Source: Ramlibacter sp. (lineage in GTDB: Bacteria; Pseudomonadota; Gammaproteobacteria; Burkholderiales; Burkholderiaceae_C). From it: a stretch of DNA of 58,632 bases. Made by a program: the position numbers and the translations under genes. Location: NCBI GenBank assembly GCA_013815685.1, contig JACDFR010000021.1, forward strand, positions 1 to 58,632, given 5' to 3'. Of the stretch, positions 1 through 9,602 are shown piece after piece. Positions within the stretch are counted from its first letter, which is position 1. Each line of letters starts with the position of its first letter. The notes beneath the pieces are model-generated. The model ran no database searches, was not told the DNA's origin, and saw nothing but the letters and a program-made list of their open reading frames with translations.

Positions 1-491
1 ACTTGGTTCATTACTTCGCGGGCGCGCCCGGGGCGTGGCTGCTGCTGAGCAGTTCGGGCGGCTATGGCTTCCTGGCGACGGTAGAGAACATGATGTCGCG
101 CCTGAAGGCGGGCAAGGCCTTCATCAGTTGCGGTGAAGGAGAAGTGGTGTGCCGGCCTTCGCCGGCCAACGTGCCGCCGCAGGCGCCGGCCACGCACGTG
201 GCATGCGCCTCCACCGGCGGGCGCATCCTCACCTTCGAGATCGGCGAACTCAAGCCGATGTCCAACGGCGGGCGCGGCTTGATGCTGATCGACCTGGAGG
301 CCAAGGACACATTGGCGGGCGCAGCGGCTTACACGCGCAGCGTGAAGATTTCCGGTCTGGGGCGCGGGGGTAAGGAGCGAGATGAGACGCTGGAAATACG
401 CTCGTTGAACAACGCCAAGGCGGGGCGCGGACGCAAGGGCAAGGCCGCGGACCTGGGCTTCAAACCGACGGGTGTCGAACGGGTGGAGTAA
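1..491 (+). CDS. parC: DNA topoisomerase IV subunit A, C-terminal part (partial)
   Basis: Only the last 163 codons are present; the reading frame is open through the left edge, so the gene starts outside the window. The protein is the DNA-cleaving subunit of topoisomerase IV, which decatenates daughter chromosomes. The visible part matches the last blades of its C-terminal beta-pinwheel: a G-A-P-G-x-W-L-L-L-S-S-x-G-Y-G-F stretch followed by a K-x-G-K-x-F segment, as in the GyrA/ParC C-terminal repeats. A basic tail ends the protein. GyrA is the main alternative, but the short tail and lack of an acidic end favour ParC. The restriction-modification operon starts 81 bp downstream on the same strand. 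Confidence 0.85.
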   Translation, partial: LVHYFAGAPGAWLLLSSSGGYGFLATVENMMSRLKAGKAFISCGEGEVVCRPSPANVPPQAPATHVACASTGGRILTFEIGELKPMSNGGRGLMLIDLEAKDTLAGAAAYTRSVKISGLGRGGKERDETLEIRSLNNAKAGRGRKGKAADLGFKPTGVERVE

Positions 492-572
492 TCAGGCCCG
501 GCACCGCAGCTTGGCCTACCCCGCTGCCGGTTCCTTCACATCAGCGATACTCGCGGCTGGAGGATCGGCGCA

Positions 573-3056
573 ATGAATAGCAGTGACCTGAGCGAAGACG
601 ACATCAGCGTCAAGTTCATCACGCCCGCCATCGTCAAGGCCGGGTGGGACGAAGCTACACAGATCCGCCGCCAGGTGGCCTTCACCAAAGGCCGCATCAT
701 CGTCCGGGGCCGGATGGTCAGCCGGGGTAAGCCAAAGAGGGCGGATTTTGTCCTCTACTGGCAGCACATTCCTATCGCACTGATCGAGGCCAAGAAGGCC
801 AAGTTCACTGCCGGCCACGGCATGCAGCAGGCGCTGGACTACGCCGCGGCTCTGCATATTCCCTTCGTCTTCGCTAGCAACGGCAAGGGTTTCGTCTTTC
901 ATGACCGCACTGGCTTGCTCGCAAAGGGCGAGGCTGATCTCGCGCTGCACGAATTCCCGACACCGGACACGCTCTGGGCCAAGTACCGCGAGTGGAAGGG
1001 CGTGAAGCCCGCCGAGGAGAAGATCATCCTCCAGCCGTACTACGACGACGGCAGCGGCAAGGAGCCGCGCTACTACCAGCGCAATGCGATCAATGCTGCC
1101 GTCGAAGCCATCGCCAAGGGCAAAGACCGCGTGTTGCTGGTCATGGCGACGGGCACCGGCAAGACCTATACGGCGTTCCAGATCATCTGGCGACTTTGGA
1201 AATCCGACTGGCATGCCGGCCGGCAGAAGCGCGTGCTGTTCCTGGCCGACCGCAACATCCTGGTCAACCAGACCATGGTCAACGACTTCCGCCCGTTCGG
1301 CGCCACGATGGCAAAACTCAGCACCGAGGCGAAAACCATTGAGCGTGACGACGGCACCAGGGTCGATCTCACCGTGGCATTGGACAATAACCGTCGCATC
1401 GACACGTCCTACGAAATCTACCTGGGGCTGTACCAGGCCCTCACCGGCCCCGAAAACCGGCAGAAACTCTTTCGCGAGTTGTCGCCTGACTTCTTCGACT
1501 TGATCGTCATCGACGAATGCCACCGCGGCAGCGCGGCCGACGATGCAGCCTGGCGCGAAATCCTGGACCATTTCAAGTCCGCAACGCAGATCGGCCTGAC
1601 CGCCACCCCAAAGGAGACCGAGTACGTCTCCAACATGCATTATTTTGGCCGGCCGGTTTACACCTATTCATTGAAGCAAGGCATCAGCGACGGCTTTCTG
1701 GCGCCGTACAAGGTGATTCGCGTCCACCTGGACGTGGACGTGCACGGCTGGCGGCCCCATGCTGGCGACACCGACAAGCTGGGCCGCTTGATAGACGACC
1801 GCATCTACAACCTCAAGGACTTCGACCGCACCTTGGTCATCGACGCCCGAACGCAGCGCGTCGCACAGTGGATTTCGGATTACCTGAAGCAAAGCGGCAA
1901 CCGCATGCAGAAGACCATCATCTTCTGCGTGGACACCGAGCATGCGGCTTTGTTGCGCCAGGCGCTGATTGTCGAAAACCAGGACCTGGTGCTGAAGAGC
2001 GATCGTTACGTCATGCGCATCACGGGCGATGACGCTATTGGCGCCGCCCAACTGGACAACTTCATCGACCCCGAGTCATCCTATCCGGTGCTGGTGACCA
2101 CCTCGCGGCTGCTTTCGACCGGGGTGGATGCGCAAACCTGCCGCCTGATCGTGCTGGACCGCGCCGTCGGCTCGATGACCGAATTCAAGCAGATCGTGGG
2201 GCGCGGCACCCGAGTGCATGAGGACACGCAAAAATACTACTTCACGCTGGTCGATTTCCGGGGCGCGACCGCGCACTTTGCGGACCCAGAGTTCGATGGT
2301 GACCCGGTGCAGATCTACGAACCCGGTGAACACGACCCGCCCTTGCCGCCAGAGCCGCCACCGGGCGAACCACCCATCGGCGGTGATGACGAAAACGGCG
2401 CAGGGGAGAAGGGCGATGGCGAGGACATTCTGGTAGACCCGCCGCCACTGGACCCGCTGCCACCGGGACATCCACCGCCGACACCCGCGCCAAAGTTCTA
2501 CATCGACGGCAAGCCCGTGACAGTCTTGGCCGAGCGCATCGAGTACATGGACAACGATGGCAAGCTGGTGACCGAATCGCTGCGCGACTATTCGCGCAAG
2601 ACCGTCCGGGCCCACTACGCCAGCCTGGACGACTTTTTGCGCCGATGGAAAGGCGCAGAACGCAAGGAGGTCGTCATCGCCGAACTGGCCGCCGAGGGGC
2701 TGCCGTTGGAGCCCCTGCTCGAAGAGGTTGGCAAAGACCTCGACCCCTTTGACCTGATCTGCCACATCGCCTTCGACCAACCGCCGCTGACCCGGCGCGA
2801 GCGCGCCAACAACGTCAAGAAGCGCGACGTGTTTACCAAATACGGCCCGCAAGCCCGCGCCGTACTGGAGGCGCTCCTCACCAAGTACCAGGACGAAGGC
2901 GTCGTCGGCGGCCTGGACAATGTGAAAATTCTTGAAATTCCGCCCTTCAACGCCATGGGCACCCCGTTTCAACTCATCAAACAGTTCGGCACCCGAGCCG
3001 GCTTTGAGGACGCCGTGCACGAACTGCAAGCCGCGCTGTACCAGGAATCCGCATAA
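573..3056 (+). CDS. hsdR: Type I restriction enzyme, R subunit (EcoEI-like family)
   Basis: Motor and nuclease subunit of a type I restriction-modification complex (R2M2S). It translocates unmethylated DNA with ATP and cuts it. The N-terminal nuclease core shows D58, then E72-A-K74 (PD-(D/E)XK pattern). The superfamily 2 motor has Walker A MATGTGKT at 191-198 and DECH at 314-317, followed by G-L-T-A-T-P (motif III) and a Q-x-x-G-R-x-x-R motif VI. A proline/glycine/acidic linker at about residues 585-640 separates the motor from a C-terminal helical region. At 827 aa it fits the shorter EcoEI-type R subunits. ATG 573 is the first start in frame. Three bases separate it from hsdM, so co-transcription is very likely. 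Confidence 0.93.
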   Translation: MNSSDLSEDDISVKFITPAIVKAGWDEATQIRRQVAFTKGRIIVRGRMVSRGKPKRADFVLYWQHIPIALIEAKKAKFTAGHGMQQALDYAAALHIPFVFASNGKGFVFHDRTGLLAKGEADLALHEFPTPDTLWAKYREWKGVKPAEEKIILQPYYDDGSGKEPRYYQRNAINAAVEAIAKGKDRVLLVMATGTGKTYTAFQIIWRLWKSDWHAGRQKRVLFLADRNILVNQTMVNDFRPFGATMAKLSTEAKTIERDDGTRVDLTVALDNNRRIDTSYEIYLGLYQALTGPENRQKLFRELSPDFFDLIVIDECHRGSAADDAAWREILDHFKSATQIGLTATPKETEYVSNMHYFGRPVYTYSLKQGISDGFLAPYKVIRVHLDVDVHGWRPHAGDTDKLGRLIDDRIYNLKDFDRTLVIDARTQRVAQWISDYLKQSGNRMQKTIIFCVDTEHAALLRQALIVENQDLVLKSDRYVMRITGDDAIGAAQLDNFIDPESSYPVLVTTSRLLSTGVDAQTCRLIVLDRAVGSMTEFKQIVGRGTRVHEDTQKYYFTLVDFRGATAHFADPEFDGDPVQIYEPGEHDPPLPPEPPPGEPPIGGDDENGAGEKGDGEDILVDPPPLDPLPPGHPPPTPAPKFYIDGKPVTVLAERIEYMDNDGKLVTESLRDYSRKTVRAHYASLDDFLRRWKGAERKEVVIAELAAEGLPLEPLLEEVGKDLDPFDLICHIAFDQPPLTRRERANNVKKRDVFTKYGPQARAVLEALLTKYQDEGVVGGLDNVKILEIPPFNAMGTPFQLIKQFGTRAGFEDAVHELQAALYQESA

Positions 3057-3059
3057 AGA

Positions 3060-4517
3060 ATGTCAGCAAGAAGTACCGTCAAATCCATCCAAGACATCAT
3101 GAGGCAGGACGTGGGCGTCGATGGTGACGCCCAGCGCCTCTCGCAACTGTGCTGGATGTTCTTCCTGAAAATCATCGACGACCAGGACCAGCAACTGGAG
3201 ATGATGCAGGACAACTACCGCTCGCCGATCCCGAAGAAGCTCCAGTGGCGCCACTGGGCCGCCGACCCCGAAGGCATCACCGGCGAAGGTTTGCTCGCCT
3301 TCATCAACGGCGAACTTTTCCCGGCGCTGAAGGAATTACCCGCGAAAGGCGCCACCGCCAACCGTGCCCGCGTAGTGCGCAGCGTGTTCGAGGACGCCTA
3401 CAACTACATGAAGTCCGGCCAGCTCATGCGGCAGGTCATCAACAAGATCAGCGGCGTGGACTTCAATGACCTGGCCGACCGCAAGCACTTCGGCGACCTC
3501 TACGAGCAATTGCTCAACGACCTGCAGAGCGCCGGCAACGCGGGCGAGTACTACACGCCCCGCGCACTCACGGCCTTCATGGTGGACCGCATTGACCCCA
3601 GGCCGGGCGAGATTCTCTTCGACCCTAGCTGCGGCACCGGCGGCTTTCTTACCTGCGCCATCCGCCACATGCGCGAGCGCTACGTGAGGAAGCCCAAGGA
3701 CGAAGAGAAACTGCAGGCGGGCCTGCGCGCCGTGGAAAAGAAGCCACTGCCGCACATGCTGTGCGTCACCAACATGCTGTTGCACGGCATCGAAGACCCT
3801 GGCTTCGTGCGGCACGACAACACTCTGGCGCGCCCCTACATCAGCCACGGCCAGAGCGACAGGGTGGACATCATCCTCACCAACCCGCCCTTCGGCGGGC
3901 GCGAGGAAGACGGCATCGAATCCAACTTTCCGGCGCACTTCCGCACCAAGGAGACGGCCGACCTGTTTCTGGCCCTTTTCATCCGCCTGCTCAAACCCGG
4001 CGGCCGCGCCGCCATCGTGCTGCCCGACGGCTCACTGTTCGGCGAAGGCGTGAAGACGCGGCTGAAGGAGCACCTGCTGGCCGAATGCAACCTGCACACC
4101 ATCGTGCGGCTGCCCAACAGCGTGTTCCGGCCCTACGCCAGCATCGGCACCAACCTGCTGTTTTTCGAGAAGGGCGAGCCGACGCAGGAGATCTGGTTCT
4201 ACGAGCACCAGGTGCCCGAAGGCCAGAAGGCCTACTCAATGACCAAGCCGATCCGCGTCGAGCACCTGCAAGGCTGCGTGGACTGGTGGGGCGGCGCTGA
4301 GCGAGGAGGGCGCGCGGAGACGCCGCAGGCTTGGCGGGTGAGTGCGGACGAGGTGAAGGCTCGGGGCTACAACCTGGACATCAAGAATCCGCATGCGGTT
4401 GCTGATGACCATGGTGACGTGGCGGAACTGCTGGCGGCGCTGAATACCGCCGAGGCGGAGACGGCCAAGTTGCGCGGCGAGCTGAAGGCGATTCTGGCTG
4501 AGGCACTGGCGCGATGA
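3060..4517 (+). CDS. hsdM: Type I restriction-modification, N6-adenine methyltransferase subunit
   Basis: Modification subunit that methylates adenine in the site chosen by HsdS, using S-adenosylmethionine. An N-terminal helical domain (about 1-150) is followed by G-E-Y-Y-T-P-R (162-168), the SAM-binding motif I D-P-S-C-G-T-G-G (188-195) and the catalytic motif IV N-P-P-F (275-278). A C-terminal coiled region ends the protein. At 485 aa it is a normal length. It starts 3 bases after hsdR and overlaps hsdS by 4 bases (ATGA), so M and S synthesis is probably coupled. Confidence 0.95.
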   Translation: MSARSTVKSIQDIMRQDVGVDGDAQRLSQLCWMFFLKIIDDQDQQLEMMQDNYRSPIPKKLQWRHWAADPEGITGEGLLAFINGELFPALKELPAKGATANRARVVRSVFEDAYNYMKSGQLMRQVINKISGVDFNDLADRKHFGDLYEQLLNDLQSAGNAGEYYTPRALTAFMVDRIDPRPGEILFDPSCGTGGFLTCAIRHMRERYVRKPKDEEKLQAGLRAVEKKPLPHMLCVTNMLLHGIEDPGFVRHDNTLARPYISHGQSDRVDIILTNPPFGGREEDGIESNFPAHFRTKETADLFLALFIRLLKPGGRAAIVLPDGSLFGEGVKTRLKEHLLAECNLHTIVRLPNSVFRPYASIGTNLLFFEKGEPTQEIWFYEHQVPEGQKAYSMTKPIRVEHLQGCVDWWGGAERGGRAETPQAWRVSADEVKARGYNLDIKNPHAVADDHGDVAELLAALNTAEAETAKLRGELKAILAEALAR

Positions 4518-6205
4518 ACGCCGGGCAACTGCTTCAGCACTACGAGCGAATTGCCGATGCGCCGGATGCGATTGGGCAGCTGCGAAAATTCATTCTTGAT
4601 CTTGCGGTGCGCGGCAAGCTGGTGCCCCAGGATTCGAAGGACGAGCCGGCGTCGGCTCTGTTGAAGCGAATCGCGGCAGCGAAGGCGCGGCGCGGCATCT
4701 CGCAGGACGCATTTCCACTTACGCAAGAACAGATTCCGTTCCTACTGCCGCCTGGCTGGTCGTGGAGCAACATTGGTGGGGTGTGCTCCAAGACCGGCTC
4801 TGGCAGCACGCCGCGCGGCGGCCAGGCCGCCTACAAAGATGCCGGCATACCGTTCCTGCGTTCGCAGAACGTCTACGACGATGGCCTACATCTTGATGAT
4901 GTCGCATACATCGATCCCGCGACTCATGCCCGCATGGCGGGGACTGCCGTTCTCGCGAAGGACCTGTTGCTCAACATCACGGGCGGGTCAATTGGACGTT
5001 GCTGTCGAGTGCCTGACGTCTTTGGTGAGGCAAACGTCAGCCAGCACGTTGCGATCATTCGCGCAGCGATTCCGGAACTGGCCGACTACCTTCATCGCCT
5101 GGTCCTTTCACCGCACTTTCAATCATTCGTCGTCGATGAGCAGACTGGTGCGGGGCGCGGTGGCCTCCCAAAGAACCGGATGGATCGCATTCCGGTTGCC
5201 CTGCCACCCCTCGCCGAACAGCACCGCATCGTCGTGAAGGTCGATGAACTGATGGCGCTGTGCGACCGGCTTGAGGCAGCGCGGACGCATCGTGAGGCGG
5301 CGCGCGATCGGCTAGCGGCGGCGAGCCTGGCCCGCCTCAACGAGCCCCACCCTGAGACCTTCCACGAAGACGCCCCCTTCGCACTGGATGCCCTGCCGGC
5401 CCTCACAGCGCGCCCCGATCAGATCAAGCAGCTCCGCCAGACTTTCCTCAACCTCGCGGTGCGCGGCAAGTTGGTACCGCAGGACGCGAGTGAAAAAGTG
5501 GCTGCGGCCGATGAATGGGACGGCGACAACGCTCTCCTTGATCTGCCTCCAGGGTGGCGCTACGCACGACTTGAAAGTCTGTTGGCCGAAGACACGAGAA
5601 ATGGCTACTCACGCCGCCCTGACGAGGTGGCTGACGGGACGCCCATTCTCCGGATCAGCGCGGGAACGATTCGACGGGATGGAGTTGTTGCCGAGGAAGA
5701 ATACAAGCGCATCAGTGGGATCGATGCTGAAACGCGTGCGCAGTACGCCTTGAAGTCGGGCGATTTGCTGGCTTGCCGCTTCAATGGGAACAAGTCATTC
5801 GTAGGGCGGCTCACCATTTTCCAGAATTACCTCGGCATGCGCCCCATCTATCCCGACAAGCTGATCCGTGTTCGCGTCGCATTGCAACTGGTCGTGCCTG
5901 AGTACTTGCGGTTAGCGGGCGACTCAGACCTCGTTCGAAATCAAGTTGAATCGCTGTGCGCAACGACGGTAGGGAACTGGGGGATCAGCGCGACCAACCT
6001 TAAGGAGGTTCGCTTTCCTGTTCCGCCGCTAGACGAACAGCAGCGCATCGTCGCCAAGGTTGACGCGCTATTGGCGGTATGCGACCGGCTCCAGGCGAGC
6101 CTTGGCGCCGGTGAAGGCCACTGTCGCCGATTGCTTGACGCGCTGCTGCACAAAGCAATGGTCCAGAAGACACAGAGATCCACCAATGCTACGACTACCG
6201 CTTGA
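4514..6205 (+). CDS. hsdS: Type I restriction-modification, specificity subunit
   Basis: DNA-recognition subunit with the usual duplicated layout. Target recognition domain 1 begins near L-P-P-G-W (about residue 78) and is followed by a helical spacer with L-P-P-L-A-E-Q-x-R-I-V. Target recognition domain 2 begins at a second L-P-P-G-W (about 343) and ends with P-P-L-D-E-Q-Q-R-I-V-A-K-V-D. The two near-identical E-Q-x-R-I-V helices are the conserved regions that contact HsdM. The two recognition domains differ in sequence, implying a bipartite asymmetric target; the target cannot be read from sequence alone. ATG 4514 overlaps the hsdM stop, and the 3' end overlaps the next gene by 20 bp. Confidence 0.93.
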   Translation: MNAGQLLQHYERIADAPDAIGQLRKFILDLAVRGKLVPQDSKDEPASALLKRIAAAKARRGISQDAFPLTQEQIPFLLPPGWSWSNIGGVCSKTGSGSTPRGGQAAYKDAGIPFLRSQNVYDDGLHLDDVAYIDPATHARMAGTAVLAKDLLLNITGGSIGRCCRVPDVFGEANVSQHVAIIRAAIPELADYLHRLVLSPHFQSFVVDEQTGAGRGGLPKNRMDRIPVALPPLAEQHRIVVKVDELMALCDRLEAARTHREAARDRLAAASLARLNEPHPETFHEDAPFALDALPALTARPDQIKQLRQTFLNLAVRGKLVPQDASEKVAAADEWDGDNALLDLPPGWRYARLESLLAEDTRNGYSRRPDEVADGTPILRISAGTIRRDGVVAEEEYKRISGIDAETRAQYALKSGDLLACRFNGNKSFVGRLTIFQNYLGMRPIYPDKLIRVRVALQLVVPEYLRLAGDSDLVRNQVESLCATTVGNWGISATNLKEVRFPVPPLDEQQRIVAKVDALLAVCDRLQASLGAGEGHCRRLLDALLHKAMVQKTQRSTNATTTA

Positions 6206-7343
6206 TTTGCTGACTGACGCGTATTCCATCACTGAACTCGCCTCCAGCGGTTCGGTCGTGGAGGTAGAAGTTCCAAATGAATACGAAACGGACCTGCAGG
6301 CTGCTGTGCTACGAACGGAAATTTACGCCATCCAGAAGCTGCTGACCCTTGCTCGAAGCCGTGTCCCTCTGCACGTGTCTTGGCAGACTCAAATCGCGGA
6401 AAAGGTTGTCTCGGCGCCTTCCTTGTACCCTACCCTCGCAGTTCTTCTCTCGTTGCAGCAAGCGCAGCATGACATCGAGGGAAAGTCGGCCGCCGACCTC
6501 CGAAAAATGGTCGATCTTGCGCGCGAGAAGCTATTCACTTACCGCATCAGCGCTGACCTGTTTTCGGACTGCCAAGTGGTCATCTGTGCAGATAGCAGGG
6601 GGCAGAGCTTCCCCCTTGATCTTTACGCCGACGAGTCCGGTAAGCTGCGCCCCAAGATCGACTTTGAAACGCTCATACTTGAGCTGACCGCTAAGCACGT
6701 CGGCGGCTCTGTCCAGGATTCAACCATCTTCCGTAACGCCAGGGCGCTGGCAGTGGTTGTGGCCGAGCTTTTCGAGAACACCGACATGCACGCGCGGCTC
6801 GGACTTGATGGCAAGCCGTTAAGGCCAGATGCGATGCGCGGGCTCTTGCTAAAACGGATCAAAATCGCCCGACCGCCCCCACCACGTGCACCTCGGGGAA
6901 CTGCACCGATTCTGGTCGACTGCATTGAGATCGGAATATTCGATTCAGGGGTCGGCTACTACCCGACGTATTCGAAGTGCGATCTAACGGACGAAGTCGA
7001 CTTGAAGCACGAGTGGGAAGTCTTACACAACTGCCTGGAGCGGCACTATTACCCCGGCCTTGAAGACAATCGTGCAGGCCACCGCGCGATGGGGTTGGCC
7101 GAAGTAATCCGTGCGGTGCAAGCGCTGAAGGGGCGCATTGAATTCCGTACTGGCCGCCTGTTCGCTTACCGGACCTTCCTAGACGGTGAGCTGCAAACAC
7201 AAATGGAGAAGCCGGCCCCAATGGCACATATGGCCTGGCCCAAGCCGAGGCTGCTGGATGTCGGGAAGACGTTCCTTGCGGTTCCGTCTTGGAACGAGCC
7301 AATCGTTGGTGTGGCAGTTCGTGTCGTCGTTCCGTTGGAGTAA
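6186..7343 (+). CDS. GHKL-fold ATPase-like protein attached to the type I R-M operon
   Basis: A 385-aa protein starting inside the end of hsdS. The frame is open further upstream, but ATG 6186 is the first start not buried in hsdS. It carries the three boxes of the GHKL (gyrase/Hsp90/histidine kinase/MutL) ATP-binding fold: N-box E-L-F-E-N-T-D-x-H (194-202), G1 box D-S-G-V-G (253-257) and a G2-like G-H-R-A-M-G-L (298-304), followed by K-G-R-I-E-F strands. No phospho-acceptor histidine domain, receiver or membrane segment is seen, so a classic sensor kinase is unlikely. The N-terminal 180 residues match nothing I recognise. It is read with hsdS and with the next gene, 3 bases downstream. A role in defence is inferred from context. 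Confidence 0.75.
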   Translation: MLRLPLDLLTDAYSITELASSGSVVEVEVPNEYETDLQAAVLRTEIYAIQKLLTLARSRVPLHVSWQTQIAEKVVSAPSLYPTLAVLLSLQQAQHDIEGKSAADLRKMVDLAREKLFTYRISADLFSDCQVVICADSRGQSFPLDLYADESGKLRPKIDFETLILELTAKHVGGSVQDSTIFRNARALAVVVAELFENTDMHARLGLDGKPLRPDAMRGLLLKRIKIARPPPPRAPRGTAPILVDCIEIGIFDSGVGYYPTYSKCDLTDEVDLKHEWEVLHNCLERHYYPGLEDNRAGHRAMGLAEVIRAVQALKGRIEFRTGRLFAYRTFLDGELQTQMEKPAPMAHMAWPKPRLLDVGKTFLAVPSWNEPIVGVAVRVVVPLE

Positions 7344-7346
7344 AGA

Positions 7347-9575
7347 ATGCAGGCGATGGAACTGACGACCAGGTTCAGGGACCGTTCATTCGAGGGCGGA
7401 GCTGCGCTTCTGGCATACGATGAGATCAGCCTGCTCGGATCGCTTATCAGCGATGACATCAGAAAGGTCCTTGATGCGCGGCCAAACACCATGCGCATCT
7501 ACATTTTGGCACCCTTCTTCGACGTTGAAGCGGTGAAAGCCGCGCTAGACAAGGGAACGGCTGCCGAGCGCGCAGGCGGCAATGCTCCGGGCTCTCCGGG
7601 TGAGCTGTATTACATTGGTTTGAAAGTCAATCCAGGGCACAAGTCTCAGCTGGTTGCGTATCGCTACGAGGCTGGAGAGCGAGCAGAGGTCGCACAGGCA
7701 CAGCTGGAGGATGAGTTGATGCAGGGCTGGCTGTTCGATCTATTCGACCGGCACAAGGGCAGGGTCGATGCCCCGCCCGGCGTTCACTTCGGAAAGGGGT
7801 CCGGCAAGCACGCTACCCAGTTTCTTCGGGTGGCGAATGTGCTCCTGTCTTCCACGGCGTGTGCGGTACTGGCCACGTTTGCCTTGACGAAGCTACAGGT
7901 TGGATACGCACGGCGGGTTTTTGTGGATACGGCGTCGCTACTGCCGGTCGCGCTCGCGATGCAACGCATTGCGCTGCTAAACGGAATATGGGAGGCCGCG
8001 CCGCCGGCGCAATCGTTCAGTTCCTATGGCGGAATGGACAAGCTGCCATCGCTGGGCCGCGGCGATGTTGCGCTCATTTCCGCCTCGACCTCGGGCGGCA
8101 TGGTCGACCGGCTCAAAGAGAAGCATCTTTCGACGGACAACTCAGTCACTTTCTATTTCTTGGAAACGGTTGGCAGCAACGCGTCCGTGGATAGTGGCGT
8201 TCTCTGCAATCTCACTTATCGTCCTGAACGCACGTTTGGCTACCCCAGAATCCAGAATTACAGCCCGCCGGAATGCGTGTTGTGCAAGCAAGGCATGTTG
8301 CTTGCAGAACTCGAGGGGGATCAGTTCCTTCTCGAAAAGCGCGGAACCAAACGCCTCCGAATCAGCAAACCGTCGCAACCGCAAGATGCGCGCGACGTCA
8401 TGGAGCTACTCGCTCGGCAGAAGCTTCTGCACGTGCCCATGTACCGAGCTCATTCACCGCGCGTCGCAATCGGAGTGGACGTGCCAAAACTTTTAGGAAA
8501 CGCTGATGTGAAGCAAGGTTTTCAGCGGCTGCTTAAGCGATTTACTCCGCACCCAATCAACTTTATCGTTCTTGTAGACGTGAGCGAGGCGGTCGTTCGC
8601 AACTTGCTGCAGGAGGCGGGGCTGAACGGCAATTGCGCCGAGACGCAAATACTGGCAGCGGACGCGATCTCCCAAATTCCTGTGACTCCCGCGGCAAGCG
8701 TGCTCGTTGTCATCGGCTATCTCGCTGACCATGCTCTATTGAGGGGGATCAATGCCCAACTCAGGACGATGGTGCCAGGAGGATGCGTGAGCTATCTTGC
8801 GGCCCTGACAGCGGCCGAGTCCGCTCGGAACCTTTCAGATCTACGAAGCTTCCTGTCTTACGGGGAACGCGGCGCGGACACATTTACCTGCCGCTCGGTG
8901 CTGGACGTCATGCTGACTCCTCCGGACGGGCAGCAGTCATCTTGGGACCACGAGTTGGCCCTGCTGCGGCGCATGAAAAGTAGTGGGGCGATCGACCCAT
9001 ACTGGGAGATGCGCATCGAAGAGCTTGAAGAGGCATCCCAAGATGCGCTCTTTCTGAAAGGCCTTAGCGGCGATTTGGCGATTTCCCCGGATTTCGTATA
9101 CCTCAAGACCGAGTCGAAGATCGAACTGATCTCACAAGCCGACATCTATGCGGTGATTCTCAATCTCCTGGCTTGCGCAAGAAACGACAACGTCGGCTTT
9201 AGGGCTTCCATTCCTCGCGATACGCAGGGGGTGAAATGGACTCAGACGGTATATGGTCAGGTCCTTCTCTGTCCGTCGAATTTTCGCGACTACAACGACG
9301 CAGTGCTCAGGGCTGCTTTTCTGCGGGCCGCGACGACTCAGGAACTGACATTCATGGTTGATGCGGAATGCAGCCGCGAAGTGTTGGAAGTCCTACACGC
9401 AGAGCTTGCAAGTTGGGGCCAAGGCAAGGGCGATTCGCTGCCAGAGTTTCTAATGGCCCTTGCAACCCGCAGGATGCGTCTCACCAGTCCGGACCTCGAA
9501 ACTTTCATGACATCTCTGGTGGCAGCGAGCGTGGCGCCGCACTTGAATCAACTCGCCGCGCGCATCCCAAAGTAG
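7347..9575 (+). CDS. Large protein with phosphoribosyltransferase-like segment, last gene of the R-M operon
   Basis: A 742-aa protein with no family I can name with certainty. Residues about 145-270 resemble an orotate-phosphoribosyltransferase fold: G-S-G-K-H-A-x-x-F in place of the L-K-S-G-x-H-S-x-Y-F strand, then V-F-V-D-T-A-S-L-L-P-V-A-L-A, and V-A-L-I-S-A-S-T-S-G-G-M in the place of the PRPP loop. The usual acidic pair of that loop (D-D before the T-S-G-G) is replaced by S-A, so it may bind a nucleotide-like ligand without normal transferase chemistry. The C-terminal 400 residues are unassigned. ATG 7347 is chosen because it lies 3 bases after the ATPase stop; ATG 7356 is also possible. 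Partnership with the GHKL ATPase is inferred. Confidence 0.65.
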   Translation: MQAMELTTRFRDRSFEGGAALLAYDEISLLGSLISDDIRKVLDARPNTMRIYILAPFFDVEAVKAALDKGTAAERAGGNAPGSPGELYYIGLKVNPGHKSQLVAYRYEAGERAEVAQAQLEDELMQGWLFDLFDRHKGRVDAPPGVHFGKGSGKHATQFLRVANVLLSSTACAVLATFALTKLQVGYARRVFVDTASLLPVALAMQRIALLNGIWEAAPPAQSFSSYGGMDKLPSLGRGDVALISASTSGGMVDRLKEKHLSTDNSVTFYFLETVGSNASVDSGVLCNLTYRPERTFGYPRIQNYSPPECVLCKQGMLLAELEGDQFLLEKRGTKRLRISKPSQPQDARDVMELLARQKLLHVPMYRAHSPRVAIGVDVPKLLGNADVKQGFQRLLKRFTPHPINFIVLVDVSEAVVRNLLQEAGLNGNCAETQILAADAISQIPVTPAASVLVVIGYLADHALLRGINAQLRTMVPGGCVSYLAALTAAESARNLSDLRSFLSYGERGADTFTCRSVLDVMLTPPDGQQSSWDHELALLRRMKSSGAIDPYWEMRIEELEEASQDALFLKGLSGDLAISPDFVYLKTESKIELISQADIYAVILNLLACARNDNVGFRASIPRDTQGVKWTQTVYGQVLLCPSNFRDYNDAVLRAAFLRAATTQELTFMVDAECSREVLEVLHAELASWGQGKGDSLPEFLMALATRRMRLTSPDLETFMTSLVAASVAPHLNQLAARIPK

Positions 9576-9602
9576 ATGCTGCGGGACGGCAGATTGGCAG
9601 CA

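Noticed and set aside
516..1640. 374-codon minus-strand frame opposite hsdR
   Set aside because: Antisense to the Walker A/DECH-bearing hsdR gene, with no recognisable motif.
2076..3029. 317-codon minus-strand frame opposite the 3' half of hsdR
   Set aside because: Shadow of hsdR; no start signal, no domain.
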